This document shows positions 1-10,694 of a stretch of 64,000 nt of DNA, piece by piece. Location of the stretch: positions 62,001 through 126,000 of the forward strand of contig JADLSH010000143.1 in NCBI GenBank assembly GCA_016169945.1. Reading direction: 5' to 3'. Under the pieces are notes generated by a model that made no database searches, was not told where the DNA came from, and saw only the letters and a program-made list of their open reading frames with translations. Both the position numbers and the translations under genes were made by a program. This DNA comes from Trachythela sp. YZ-2020. Lineage: Eukaryota; Cnidaria; Anthozoa; Malacalcyonacea; Clavulariidae. Every line of letters starts with the position of its first letter. Within the stretch, counting starts at the first letter, position 1.

Positions 1-70
1 TCATCATATTTATACTTTGCGCAACCTATAATGCGCGTGCACTATTTTAAATATTGCATGATCATTCCAG

Positions 71-2207
71 AACAAAATTTTTAAAACATATAAAAAGTAT
101 AGACGCTCGTTTTTCACCATGCAGGAGCCTTCCGGGAACTCGCATCAATTCTCTTCCTGTTAATGGCCTCAAAGAACTCATCAACCTGAATCTAGAAGAC
201 GTCTATAACCTCTGGCAACTACACGCCTCGCAACTGCCAAATATCAGACACCTCTTGTTAACATACGAGTTTCTGTGCTGTCCTTTTGTTGATAACTTGT
301 TCGAAGATACTTGGGAGGTTGGCAGGCATGAACATGGCGTGTTGCAGGAGTGTAAGCACACTACGGGAGTAGATACTGACTTCCCTTCGCCTCGTTCCAC
401 GAAAATTCCACGAGGAACTGAAAATTCAAATGCTTCACCTTCGAGTTCGACTGGTAAAACCTCCCCCAGTTTGTCATCAAATTTCCCACCACGTTCTACG
501 ACAAATAATCCACTTCTACGACAAGGTTCGTCCTCGAGCTGGCGTACAAAACCTGGGAAAGCTTATCCCAGTTTGGCATCAAATTTTCCACCACATTCCA
601 CGATAAATCCACGTTTCACGAGAAATTCAGAAGGAACTGAAAACCCTACCAAAATGCCGATAACATCTCCAACGCGAAGCTTTTGGCGAACAACTCGTAT
701 GCGAGTCCAAAACGACTTTATTTCACTGGCCTATAATGGTTCCTTGCTAGTGTTTACCCTCGATCCTTGTGATTTGGGGCCATTGCCTACAGGACGTATT
801 GAAGTATCACAGATGAAAAAGAGGCGAGTAATTTGTCGACCAAAACCGGACGAATTTAACCCGTGCGAAGACCTGCTCGGCTCTGTCGCTCTTCGGGTGT
901 CTACATGGTTCATTTCTGTGTGCGCTACCACAGGGAACCTTATCACGTTAGTTGTAATTCTGCTAAATCGTCGTAAAGTTAGTAACCACAAGTTATTGAT
1001 GTGTACTCTTGCATTCTCGAGTCTCTCTATGGGCGTGTATTTAATCATTCTGGCCGCAGTGGATACCAGGACGAGGGGGTATTACAATAAATATGCTAAA
1101 CAATGGCAACATGGTATTGGGTGTAAAGTTGCTGGCTTCCTATCCATATTTTCCACAGAGTTATCGGTTTTTACCCTAAATATCATAACCCTTGAAAGGT
1201 ACTATACGATTTTGTTTCCTCTACGCCAAACCAAATGGATGACAGTTCGACAAACGGCAATCTCGCTAGTACTCAGTTTCCTGGCCGCGCTCGTCCTCGC
1301 CACGTTACCGCTGACCGGTATTAGCTCCTACACCAAGGTCGCAATTTGTTTACCATTTGACGTCAACAGTCCGACATCCAAAGCTTACGTTACATTTCTA
1401 CTGGCCAGCAACGGCGCATCATTTTTCGCCGTACTTTTTGCATACATCAAAATGTACTTCAATATTCAGCACACGACGAGGGAATCGTTCGCCGACTTAA
1501 ATATCGCGAAAAAAATGGCTGTGATCGTCTTGACCAATTTCGCTTGCTGGGCTCCAATAGCCTCGTTTTCGCTAATCGCCATTTATGGAGAACCTATAGT
1601 CGATGTTCCAATGTCGAAATTTCTAATGGTGTTCGTTTTTCCGATCAACGCATTAACGAATCCGTTTTTGTACTTTTTGGTCACGAAACGCTTTCAACAA
1701 GATTTGCTTACCGTGCTTGACCGCTGTCGTGTTTGCCCATGTTGCGGGGGCTCAAGTTACTCGAGACGAGCAAGGGCGGAATCATTTCGGACCAGTCTTA
1801 CACGAACCACTCAAAAATCGCGTTCTCGTAGCAGTAGTGCTAATAGTCTCATGTCAATGCTTCGCCGACCCCCCGGGAGAAGTAGCGTAGATACCCAATG
1901 TAGTACACCGCGGCATTCCGTACCTCGGGGGTCCGAGGATAGACGTGGATCAGTCCTACAAAGAACTGTGACCTTCCTATTACCGGCGCTAAACGGCAGA
2001 CGACGGAGTGAGGGAGGTGCTATGGCGCTCAGCCCAAAATCAGTACGGAGAAAAAGCTACGATGTTGCTGCGAAAAATAAAAACAATCTGCCAGAAGAGC
2101 CTAGAAATATTGATGATAATATAACGCGTTTAGTTTCAAACAATCGTGAGGGTCGACAAAGCGAGATGGAATGTCAATCTCCCGCTTTCTGCGAGTCTGT
2201 TTGTTAA
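71..2207 (+). CDS. LGR-type glycoprotein-hormone-receptor-like GPCR, terminal exon (5' partial)
   Basis: Rhodopsin-family receptor of the LRR-containing (FSHR/LHCGR/TSHR-like) group, acting at the plasma membrane. Only the last exon is present: an AG acceptor ends at base 70, the reading frame enters open with no usable ATG, and the LRR exons lie upstream of the window. Counting from base 54, the order is: end of the LRR/hinge with the family's Tyr-Asn-Leu and Cys-Cys pattern (about 50-77); a long Ser/Thr/Pro-rich hinge to about 265 containing a diverged internal duplication (about 136-147 and 171-182); FNPCED at 268-273, a hallmark just before TM1; seven membrane segments from about 278; ERY at 381-383 (vertebrate receptors have ERW); NPFLY in TM7; then a tail of about 150 residues rich in Ser/Arg. 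The family couples to G proteins; the ligand cannot be told from this sequence. The stop is followed by a CAACTTGT-rich repeat, probably in the 3' UTR. Confidence 0.9.
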
Positions 2208-2220
2208 AGTCTAGGCACGT

Positions 2221-2520
2221 AAAAATCTCACATCTTGTCAACAAGATGTGTTCACAAGTTGTAACAATGTTGTCATTTTATCAAGTTGCTGCAAGTTGTC
2301 ACCCGCAACTTGTTAACAAGTTGTTCAATTGCAGGACGATAACAAGTTCTTGGAGCAACTTGTAACAAGTCTGTTGATTCAACAACCTTGTAGCAAATTG
2401 TCAACAAGCCGATGACGACAACTTGTCAACACGCTGGAAACACATCTGATAACAAGTTGATGAAACAGCATTGGTACATGTATGTATGGCTGTTGCAGGT
2501 CTGTTACAACTTGTGCGTTT
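2221..2520. repeat. CAACTTGT/ACAAGTTG palindromic interspersed repeat
   Basis: The stretch is dense in the 8-mer CAACTTGT and its complement ACAAGTTG, separated by short spacers, so it can fold on itself in many registers. It begins right after the GPCR stop codon. The same signature recurs at 7071-7125, 7361-7560 and 39355-39500, so this is a dispersed family rather than a local satellite. Confidence 0.7.
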
Positions 2521-3445
2521 TTACGTGTGTGCTAGATAAATCAAAACGTTTAACGTGCATTGATTTGGTATAATCAAACTTTATGAATTGAAAATCAGTA
2601 TATATATCAGTATACCATTGCATAATTAGAATTTTAATCGTACATTGTAATATATTTTCAATCTTGTTAATCTCAGTAGTAATACGTACCCCCAACGTTT
2701 GTGAGTTAAGATATATGCTGTGTAAATTGCAAATTACGTTAGAAACACTACAACATTAAAACATGACATGCCAAATATATTATAGGCTAGATTACGGTAT
2801 AAAATTGTATGTAAGGTTTTTCAACGTTTTCAGTCATATGAACGTAATTTTAAGTTTTAACCGAGCCTAAAAAGTCCTGTACAAAGGTTCGGAAAGTCAT
2901 TTGAATTGCGATATAACTAATTATCAATCGTCACGTGCATATTGTATCTTCACCAAATCAACTACTGATCATTTTTAAAGGGAAACGAAATATATTATTT
3001 GATATGCAAATTAATGACGTCACAAGCGGGATAAACATTAATGGATCATCAATATAGGTTTGAATGATTTCATCAATGTTGAACAATTATGGTTTTGAAA
3101 TTAATTTACATATCAACAAAGTTGAATATCTCGTTAGAGAACGAAAAGAAAAGTTGTAAAATATATTATTTCACAGTTGTACAAGTTTTGTCTAACATCA
3201 GTTGAATTTGAATTGAATGATCAAGTCACAGTAACTAAGTCAAAACGTTGCTATTGGTTAGGTTGGGATAAATTAACATACAATGCACACGTGACGACCT
3301 GCACACAGTGTCACTGTTGCAAAAACCTGAACGAATTACCTATAGTTTCCAAACCTCTGTTCACTATGCACGAGAAAATAGAATCACTCAACTTATAAAA
3401 ACTGTTCATTTATCGTAAAACCAGATTTCCCACCCAAAACATGCC
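2521..3445. other. Intergenic, no gene seen
   Basis: AT-rich sequence between two genes that converge tail to tail (GPCR + and PTTG1IP-like -). It probably holds both 3' UTRs. Open frames of up to 73 codons show no coding character or recognisable motif. Confidence 0.6.
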
Positions 3446-5683
3446 CTACCCATCCAACTGATATTTCTTTTTAAGTTCGTCCGTACGTGACCCAGAAGGT
3501 TTCACCTTTTTGGACATCAAAGGCGTACGCCGGCGTTTTTTCTTCTTATCTTTGGTGCTAACCGGTTCATAGTCTTTATTGCGAGGCATCTTACAGAAGA
3601 AAATGTACAATACCAACAAAATTACAATCAAAAGTAGAAAGAGAGCACAGCTAAGAAGAACGTAGACTAAAACAGCCTCTTTTTCTGGCTTGTCACAATC
3701 TCCATAATACCAATCATCCTCTTTGCATTTGTTACGCTGGTTGCGCAATTCCTCTGGGAGGCAGGATTTTTGAGAAAAACACCAAGCACATTTCATGTGC
3801 TCCGAGCAGTTCTGGCAAGATGAACCATACGCGCTACAGTCCACACTTGTCACTGGCGATGCCGTTGTCGTTGACGGGTCAACTATAAGAATAAATTATG
3901 ATAAAAGTAAAATTTTATCTGAGCAATTTTCCTTCATATCTCGAACGTGGAGATCCAATGTAGCAATGTAGGTAGTGTTCAATAATTCATCTTGAATGTG
4001 TGGTTCCCTGCAATGTCGGTAGCGATAAACGATATTCTTTGAAGGACCAACTACCTGAAACGCCCTTCGTCTGGAAGTTAGTACTGCTTTACTAGTAATG
4101 ACTTCCAGACGAAGGTCCTTCGCTCGAAACGTCGAAATTCTTGTTATATTTTTCAAGTAGTTTGATTCTACAAAACCTCAAGTCTATCTTTTATCGCTAT
4201 ACCTAGACTGGAACCACGTCCACGTATTCAAGTTTTATTTTTACTCAGACTTTTCAGTAAACACTCGAACATTCCAGTATATTGTATAGCATGTGCATGA
4301 ACTCGGTTAAGTAAGGGCATTCAGGCATGACCTGATGACCGCATAAATTTAGTTGAGTGAACAGAATTAAATTGACGAATGGCATTAAAAAACTTATTGT
4401 GGTCATCAAATATCGATACATCTGCAATAATAGATATTTGACATGCAAAATGGTAGAGTTATCGAAATGATATACAGGTATAGTAATGTACAGTAAAATG
4501 CATAGTAATATAGTATCTCGCTCTGCATACCTGAAAATCAGGAATGCCCTCATTTTGAGCACTCGAGTTAAGGGTGTGTTTTTAGGACCTCAAGATAATA
4601 TTAGAATGAAATATGCAAATATAGATACGTGTTGGAGAAACAGTGGTTAATGCTTCAATTCTTGCAATCAAGCCAACATGCAAACTGCTGATTATAATTC
4701 AATTATAATTCATTATAATTCATCAATAAATCACATACAATCTGCACAATTTTTTGCTTGTGCAAAATCACACATTTTCGGTCGAACTTGCCTGCGTCCT
4801 CTCAAGTACCACACATGCATAAGCGATAAGATGAAGTCTATTTGACATTGAAGCGACAAAGATGAAGGGTGGAACAATATACGTATAGATCTGGTTTCAA
4901 TGAAGCCAAGATTTTATACCATCGCATAAGATCTCAACGAACAACTCAGTCAAGAATTACAACCTAACAGTTGATAACAGTTGAACCTGCATACCATAAC
5001 TATACATGCAGACCACAATGTACGGTTATGTAGTCCCTTTACAAAGTACACGGTATATAACCTAGACATATCAAACAAGTCAGTGTCTATCATTGTCTAT
5101 CATGGATATTTGATACTTCTATATTTGCCAATGGCCATGCCTTATATACAATTACGAAAGTACGAATGTAGATCTGGCTTAAGTGGTTAGCCTTATATCA
5201 TCTAGAAGCTTTGATTTTTAAGGTTGATACTTTGATGCAATCACCAACTTTGATGCAATCGTCACAGAGTCAGAGCGGTTTTCTATATACTGAAACTTTT
5301 AATCAAATAATACCGCAGTCGGTAAATATACCAGAAGGTAGAATCATAAAGATAGTACATTGTGAATAAAGATCATACTTCGTTCTTATAAGCCTTATTT
5401 GACCTAGCAGTTTTGACAATTAAGTTCCTTAGCAAATATACTTTAATACAATCACCAAATAATTATCACACAACGGCTTGCTGTACAGGTATACTTTCAA
5501 AGAGTCGGAATACTTACCAGTCGTTTGTGTAGACTCCGTTGTCGTTGACTTGGTCGAGGACTTGGTAGCATTTGGCTGTAAAATATTGGGCACTGCGAGG
5601 CAAAATCCAATAGATATATACACTAGAACACACACTACAACAACATCGAAATGCCGTAACGGCAACAATCCGTAGCAACTCAT
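3446..5683 (-). CDS. PTTG1IP-like single-pass membrane protein
   Basis: Two coding exons on the minus strand: 5518-5683 and 3446-3882. The junction is GT-AG and in frame, giving about 200 residues. The first ATG with a sensible signal peptide is at 5683; longer frames start at GTG. Order: a signal peptide of about 30 residues; a Thr/Ser-rich linker; a Cys-rich PSI-like module with Cys pairs and a C-A-W-C motif (about residues 72-105); one membrane helix; and a basic cytosolic tail containing a Lys/Arg run and ending in K-K-Y-Q-L-D-G. PTTG1IP (PBF) has the same order of signal, PSI, membrane helix and charged tail with a K-K-Y near its end. The resemblance is architectural plus short motifs, so the family is likely and strict orthology less so. 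The 1.6-kb intron carries a foldback element at 4049-4163. Confidence 0.7.
4049..4163. mobile_element. Hairpin-plus-tail foldback element, diverged copy (intronic)
   Basis: Terminal inverted sequence AACTACCTGAAA / TTTCAAGTAGTTT encloses a second inverted pair built on CTTCGTCTGGAAGT and its complement, plus the family core TCGAAACGTCGAA. The same modules occur at 7149-7351, 15595-15722, 25826-25925 and 50057-50221. This copy is diverged at both ends and its tail is poorly preserved. Confidence 0.7.
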
Positions 5684-7133
5684 ACTTTCAGACAGACAGA
5701 CTACCACACAAATACAGAATATATATCGTCTACACACGCGAATTCCTTTCTTTCCGTGTGCTTAACTAAGGCAGTATCAAATTTCACTACCTAAGTTTTG
5801 GTGACATTCAGGCAGAACATAAAAAAAGTCACAGACTTCGTCTTTGCAGTTTGCAATCGTTCACTGCGTTAGTATTTGTTGTTGGTTTTATGTAGATCAG
5901 TGAAGCATTAGCGCGGAGGTTATGCTTGACTGATTTTTTCTCCTTAAAATGTAAAGGGAAAAACACTTTATTTGGGTGTTCAAACATACAAATTTCGCTG
6001 ATAGGGTTTGGTTTTGGTATTTTTAAGCAAGCTTGTGGCCGAATGTTCGGTCTGGGATTGTAGTTAGACAATATAATGAACAAATAAGTGTATATTGGTA
6101 TTCGCTTTTGAATAATGCTTGATTGGTCAAGATGAAACTCGAAATATTCTGCATATTAATTTGTCTGATAAAGCGTAACAATGATTTGCATGACACTATA
6201 ACTGGAATTTCATCGTGTTCACCATGACTTTGCCAAAAATTTGAAAGGCAAGCCAAAATATTACTTTTTTACGTGTTTGAATGACCAAGCGACAACGGTC
6301 AATTTGGAACTTCTTTAACCAATTTGAGAGGGGTGGGGTGGGGATTAATAATCGGCCATGGGCTATAGCATACTGGAGTGCTTGGCCGTATGATATTGCG
6401 TAATTAATCATTGTCTTCCGTCTTCGCTTTTCAATTAGTACTCACATTTGTGCCTATAAGGCTATAAGCCTATATATTTTGTATGTTTATTCAAAACGCA
6501 CTCAAACACTGATGTCTGAAATAGCCTATAACCATGTCCAGTTTGCCTATTTTTTTGCATTTGTACAGTAATGTGTATATTTTATGTGTTGGTACCAATG
6601 ACTGGTAATACAGAAAATGTTTACTGGTATTTTCGTAAGGGTTAGAGCATGGTCACGTGTGCTTTATAGGATATAGGGTTGAGTGAATAATGAATATATA
6701 CAATGTAAATGTCAGTGTGTGTAAAATCTATGTTCTGTTGAGAAGCTGAGATATCTAACTGATGTAAATAATTTTTGCTGTTAAAATCAACTAATTATTT
6801 GGTATAGTATTGCAAGAAGTCATATAGATGTAGCATTCTTTTTTGGTTTGCGTGGTGTGGAGGAATCGTAAAAGATATGTAAATTTTAAATAGTTCTAGT
6901 GATTAAAAGTTAACACTATAAATTTTTTTGTACTGAATTTTCAGTGTTGTATGTTGAATTCATTCTATAGCACAAGCTTTAACAAGGATGCTACTTCTAG
7001 GCCCCAGTCTCCTCCATTTGCACGCTCTCTTGATTCTTGAATACAGGCGTGTATAAGTTTTAGTACTCGAGATTTGTAGCAAACTTGTGAACAAGTTGTA
7101 ACAATACTGGGGTTTTTCCTCAGTTGGCTACAA
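5684..7133. other. Intergenic, no gene seen
   Basis: The region upstream of the PTTG1IP-like gene (minus) and upstream of the A1 unit. Short frames at 5829-6411 overlap each other and have no domain or splice support. The left end (first few hundred bases) presumably contains the PTTG1IP-like promoter; no clear TATA or initiator stands out. Confidence 0.5.
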
Positions 7134-7148
7134 TTAAGTTTGTGATAA

Positions 7149-7351
7149 AGATTCGCCGGTTGACTGTTGTGTAAAGCTACCTGAAAAATACAATAGAACT
7201 TCGACGTTTCGAGCAGAGGCCCTTCGTCTGGAAGTTAGTAGAAGGGCCTTTGCTCGAAACGTCGAAGTTCTTATTGTATTTTTCAGATAGTTTTACACAA
7301 CAGTCAACCGCCGAATCTTTGCTACACTCTACCCACACTGGCACCGCACGT
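7149..7351. mobile_element. Hairpin-plus-tail foldback element with 15-bp target duplication
   Basis: Long inverted repeat starting CGCCGGTTGACTGTTGTG and closing with its complement near 7316, containing the core CTTCGACGTTTCGAGC and CTTCGTCTGGAAGT, followed by a non-palindromic tail ending CACTGGCACCGCACG. Flanks are TTAAGTTTGTGATAA (7134-7148) and TTAAGTTTGTAATAA (7352-7366), a 15-bp target duplication with one mismatch. It is inserted in a CAACTTGT-type repeat. Confidence 0.8.
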
Positions 7352-7360
7352 TTAAGTTTG

Positions 7361-7560
7361 TAATAACTTGTTTGAAAAGATCGTTGAAATCACTAAGGCA
7401 AAACGATAACAAGTTGTTGAAACAAGTTTGTAACAAGTCTATCAACCTGTTAGCGCGTTTGCGGCATGCCCGATAACAACTTGTCAACAAGTTGGAAACA
7501 ACCAGCGCGAATACAAGTCATTGTCTGTTGACAACTCTGTCGTCGACTCCTGCAACAATT
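7361..7560. repeat. CAACTTGT/ACAAGTTG repeat
   Basis: Continuation of the repeat seen at 7071-7125 and interrupted by the foldback element at 7149-7351. It contains repeated AACAAGTTG and CAACTTGTC words. Confidence 0.65.
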
Positions 7561-7624
7561 TGTTTGATTTTACGTGTATAACTGCCCCACCACTGCCTTT
7601 GAATGTTACATTCCAATACTTTCA

Positions 7625-8990
7625 CTTTGATCCACTATATTATTCAAACTAATTCAACCCCTGCTGAGGCCAAATTGTTATCTTCTAAGAATATGCTCAT
7701 AAATTACAACAATTTTGCTTTATCATTCAAGTAGTTGTTGTAGCAAAACATCAAACCTATAGTTTGGATTCGTTTTCGTTGCTGGAGAAACTCAAAGCAT
7801 AGCTTGATTTTGTAGAATGACGAGGGAACAAAGGCAAAGCCCGACCACGTCTACAATGTTAATATACCAAGACGATATGGAATTTATCAGAAAATCAGTT
7901 TTAAGCTACCAAAACATTGAGACAGGGGGAGATTTGTTCGGCTTATGGCAAACCGAAAGTGAGGTTGTTGTTCAACTTGTCACAGGGCCTGGCGAAAATT
8001 GTCGTCGTACCCCAACAGCGTTCTTCCAAGATCAAACATATCTCAGTCAAGTTGGTAAATATCTAACAACCGCGAAAGGCTTGTGCAATATCGGCGAGTG
8101 GCATTCACATCATCGCCTCAATTTACCCCAACCTAGTCATGGAGATATGTCTACAGTGTGGAGAAATATGCCGGGCTGTGGATTAAAGCGGTTTTTACTC
8201 ATAATTGCAACGATTACACCAAGAGGACAGGTTAATATAAACGGGTTCATGTTTACAGCGCCTGTAAACGGAAGTCAAAATGGTGAAATGTTCCGTGTTC
8301 AAACTCGGGTTCTCACCGGACCGAATCCGTTCCGAAATCAGTCCGACGTTTTGGCGAAGTTGCGCGCGGGTGCGGAGTCGGCACTGAGCATCCCACCGGT
8401 ACCCGTATTAGAACATTCTGAAATCGACGAAACGCCGAATATGGGAGAGCAAAAGTTAAGAAATGGCCCTTCCCGGATTGCATTTAAGCTAAATAAGTCA
8501 AAGTTCAAGAAAAGAAAAGCAAACAAGCAAAGCAAGCAAGGTAAAGGAAAGGAAAAGCATGTTCAGGCTGTTCAGCCAACTGACGGATCGAAAAAGGGCA
8601 AAAGGAAATTCGGGATATTTTGGAAAAGGAAGGGAAAGTATTATACACTACAGGCAGATAACAGTGAAACACCGGGAAAATTTTCTCAGAGTCTGGTTGC
8701 TGACGAAAGCTATCGAAATGTCAATAATGTAGAGGTCAATTATCATGGTCACGCAACACAACACGAGCAATTACCGCAGCAAAGACGTGAACATGACGAA
8801 GTTAGATCCAATCAACCACCAGCAGATCGCTCAGTGGTTCAGAAGCCACAAAACACTACCCATCAGTTGACCTCGAACGTTTGAGGGGGTGATATATTAT
8901 TACTATTGTATTTAATCTTACTTAACCAGGATACCAACATTATGCGAATGCGTTTTTCAGAAGTGTCTTCCAATTAGAAATTACATTGGT
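7625..8990 (+). repeat. Duplication unit A1
   Basis: Near-identical to 9453-10830. Similarity begins with CTTTGATCCACTATATTATT, about 190 bp upstream of the ATG, runs through the gene, and extends past the stop through shared 3' sequence ending near TTACATTGGTACCT. Flanking DNA travelled with the coding region, so this is a tandem DNA duplication and not a retrocopy. Confidence 0.85.
7817..8884 (+). CDS. JAB/JAMM-domain protein A1, putative active isopeptidase
   Basis: Single-exon frame of 355 residues with ATG at 7817; GATTTTGTAG just upstream could be the acceptor of a 5' UTR intron. The N-terminal 180 residues form a JAB (MPN+) domain: E-T-G-G at 35-38 supplies the JAMM glutamate, and G-E-W-H-S-H at 93-98 followed by S107 and D110 completes the E / HxH / SxxD zinc site. 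The spacing between HxH and SxxD is 8, one more than in Rpn11-type enzymes and more like prokaryotic-style JAB proteins. From about 220 the chain is Lys-rich and low complexity (several basic clusters, possible nuclear signal), then polar to the end. JAMM enzymes cleave isopeptide or peptide bonds next to ubiquitin-like modifiers; the substrate here is unknown. It lies 750 bp upstream of its near-copy A2, and the degenerate paralogues B1 and B2 follow on the same strand. AATAAA at 9184 is a plausible poly(A) signal. Confidence 0.85.
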   Translation: MTREQRQSPTTSTMLIYQDDMEFIRKSVLSYQNIETGGDLFGLWQTESEVVVQLVTGPGENCRRTPTAFFQDQTYLSQVGKYLTTAKGLCNIGEWHSHHRLNLPQPSHGDMSTVWRNMPGCGLKRFLLIIATITPRGQVNINGFMFTAPVNGSQNGEMFRVQTRVLTGPNPFRNQSDVLAKLRAGAESALSIPPVPVLEHSEIDETPNMGEQKLRNGPSRIAFKLNKSKFKKRKANKQSKQGKGKEKHVQAVQPTDGSKKGKRKFGIFWKRKGKYYTLQADNSETPGKFSQSLVADESYRNVNNVEVNYHGHATQHEQLPQQRREHDEVRSNQPPADRSVVQKPQNTTHQLTSNV

Positions 8991-9452
8991 ACCTTAAAGA
9001 TATATCATGCACATGTAATTACTTGCACTATTAAGTTATTAACACTATCATATCTAATCAGTACACACACCTTGTCAATTGGTTTGAAGAAATGCACTGA
9101 TATATCACTTTAAAATACATTTATATTTGAGTCTATATATATCATAAGTTGCAACTGTTGTGTAAATGTCAGCCAATAGTTATAATAAATAATGAGTGTT
9201 GTGGTTGATCATCTCCTTTTTTGCATTCAATGAAGTTAAGGCATGTTCAACCAGTTCGATTAATACGTGTTCTCCACATTGTTCAAGTTGAGCAAAAATT
9301 ATTTTCAGTGTTCTTATAAAATCTTGTCTGTTTGTAACCCAAATTAAATTGCCGATACAGAGTGCATGTGCATAGCTAATCGGCTTGTTGACTCAACTGC
9401 TGTGATAACCAGTTCGTTGCAGACGTGCGACAACTATGTATAGTATGCCTGC
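8885..9452. other. A1-A2 spacer
   Basis: The 3' flank of A1. Its segment around 9070-9200 (TCAATTGGTTTGAAGA and following, with AATAAA) recurs downstream of A2 (about 10955-11070) and again upstream of B2 (about 13715-13850). It is therefore an A-gene 3' flank that was copied repeatedly. Confidence 0.7.
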
Positions 9453-9635
9453 CTTTGATCCACTATATTATTCAAACTAATTCAACCCCTGCTGAGGCCA
9501 AATTGTTATCTTCTAAGAATATGCTCATAAATTACAACAATTTTTCTTTATCAAATATTTGTTGTAGCAAAACATCAAACCCAAAGTTTCGAATTCATTT
9601 TCATTGCTGGAGAAAGTATAGCTTGATTTTGTAGA

Positions 9636-10370
9636 ATGACGAGGGAAGCAAGGCAAAGCCCTATTACAATGTTAATATACCAAGACGATATGGAATTTAT
9701 CAGAAAATCAGCTTTAAACTACCAAAACATTGAGACGGGGGGAGATTTGTTCGGCTTATGGCAAACCGAAAGTGAGGTTGTTGTTCAACTTGTCACAGGG
9801 CCTGGCGAAAATTGTCGTCGTACCCCAACAGCGTTCTTCCAAGATGAAACATATCTCAGTCAAGTTGGTAACTATCTAACAACCGCGAAAGGCTTGTGCA
9901 ATATCGGCGAGTGGCATTCACATCATCGCCTCAATTTACCCCAACCTAGTCATGGAGATATGGCTACAGTGTGGAGAAATATGCCGGGCTGTGGATTAAA
10001 GCGGTTTTTACTCATAATTGCAACGATTACACCAAGAGGACAGGTTAATATAAACGGGTTCATGTTTACAGCGCCTGTAAACGGAAGTCAAAATGGTGAA
10101 ATGTTCCGTGTTCAAACTCGGTTTCTCACCGGACCGAATCCGTTCCGAAATCAGTCCGACGTTTTGGCGACGTTGCGCGCGGGTGCGGAGTCGGCACTGA
10201 GCATCCCACCGGTACCTGTATTAGAACATTCTGAAATCGACGAAACGCCGAATATGGGAAAGCAAAAGTTGAGAGATGGCCCTTCCCGGAGTGCATTTAA
10301 GCGAAAAATGTCAAAAAAGTTCAAGAAAAGCAAAGCAAACAAGCAAAGCAAGCAAGATAAAGGAAAATAA
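9636..10370 (+). CDS. JAB/JAMM-domain protein A2, tail truncated by nonsense codon
   Basis: Tandem paralogue of A1; 244 residues from ATG 9636 to TAA 10368-10370. The JAB domain is intact: E-T-G-G, then G-E-W-H-S-H with the downstream S and D, all shifted three to four positions by a short N-terminal deletion. The stop lies in the Lys-rich region where A1 has GAA. The same frame then stays open for 107 more codons to TGA at 10692-10694 and matches the A1 tail. A2 may thus be a functional short isoform, a recent nonsense allele or a readthrough product. Because the catalytic domain is preserved with mostly conservative changes, I treat it as a gene and not a dead pseudogene. AATAAA at 11061 is a plausible poly(A) signal. 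Confidence 0.8.
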   Translation: MTREARQSPITMLIYQDDMEFIRKSALNYQNIETGGDLFGLWQTESEVVVQLVTGPGENCRRTPTAFFQDETYLSQVGNYLTTAKGLCNIGEWHSHHRLNLPQPSHGDMATVWRNMPGCGLKRFLLIIATITPRGQVNINGFMFTAPVNGSQNGEMFRVQTRFLTGPNPFRNQSDVLATLRAGAESALSIPPVPVLEHSEIDETPNMGKQKLRDGPSRSAFKRKMSKKFKKSKANKQSKQDKGK

Positions 10371-10694
10371 AAGCTTGTTCAGCCAACTGCGGGATCGAAA
10401 AAGGGCAAAACGAAATTCCGGATATTTGGGAGAAGGAAGGGAGAGTATTGTCCACTACAGGCAGATAACGGTGCAATACCGGAAATTGTTTCTCGGAGTC
10501 TAGTTCCTGACGAAAGCTATCGAAATGTCAATAATGTAGAGGTGAATTATCCTGGTCATGGTCACACAACAGAATACGAGCAACCACAGCAAAGAAGTGA
10601 ACATGGCGAAGATAGATCCAATCAACCACCATGTTCTCCAGCACGTAGCTCATTGTCTCAGAAACCATCCCATAAAGCCAACACCTATATATGA
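10371..10694 (+). pseudogene. Detached but open C-terminal tail of A2
   Basis: In frame with A2 after its TAA. It encodes the counterpart of the polar A1 tail with no further stop until 10692-10694. Over about 107 codons of otherwise drifting sequence this argues that the nonsense change is recent or that the tail is still selected. Confidence 0.7.

Noticed and set aside
54..70. Translation start of the GPCR at 54
   Set aside because: The codon is TTG and lies before an AG splice acceptor at 69-70; the family needs upstream LRR exons.
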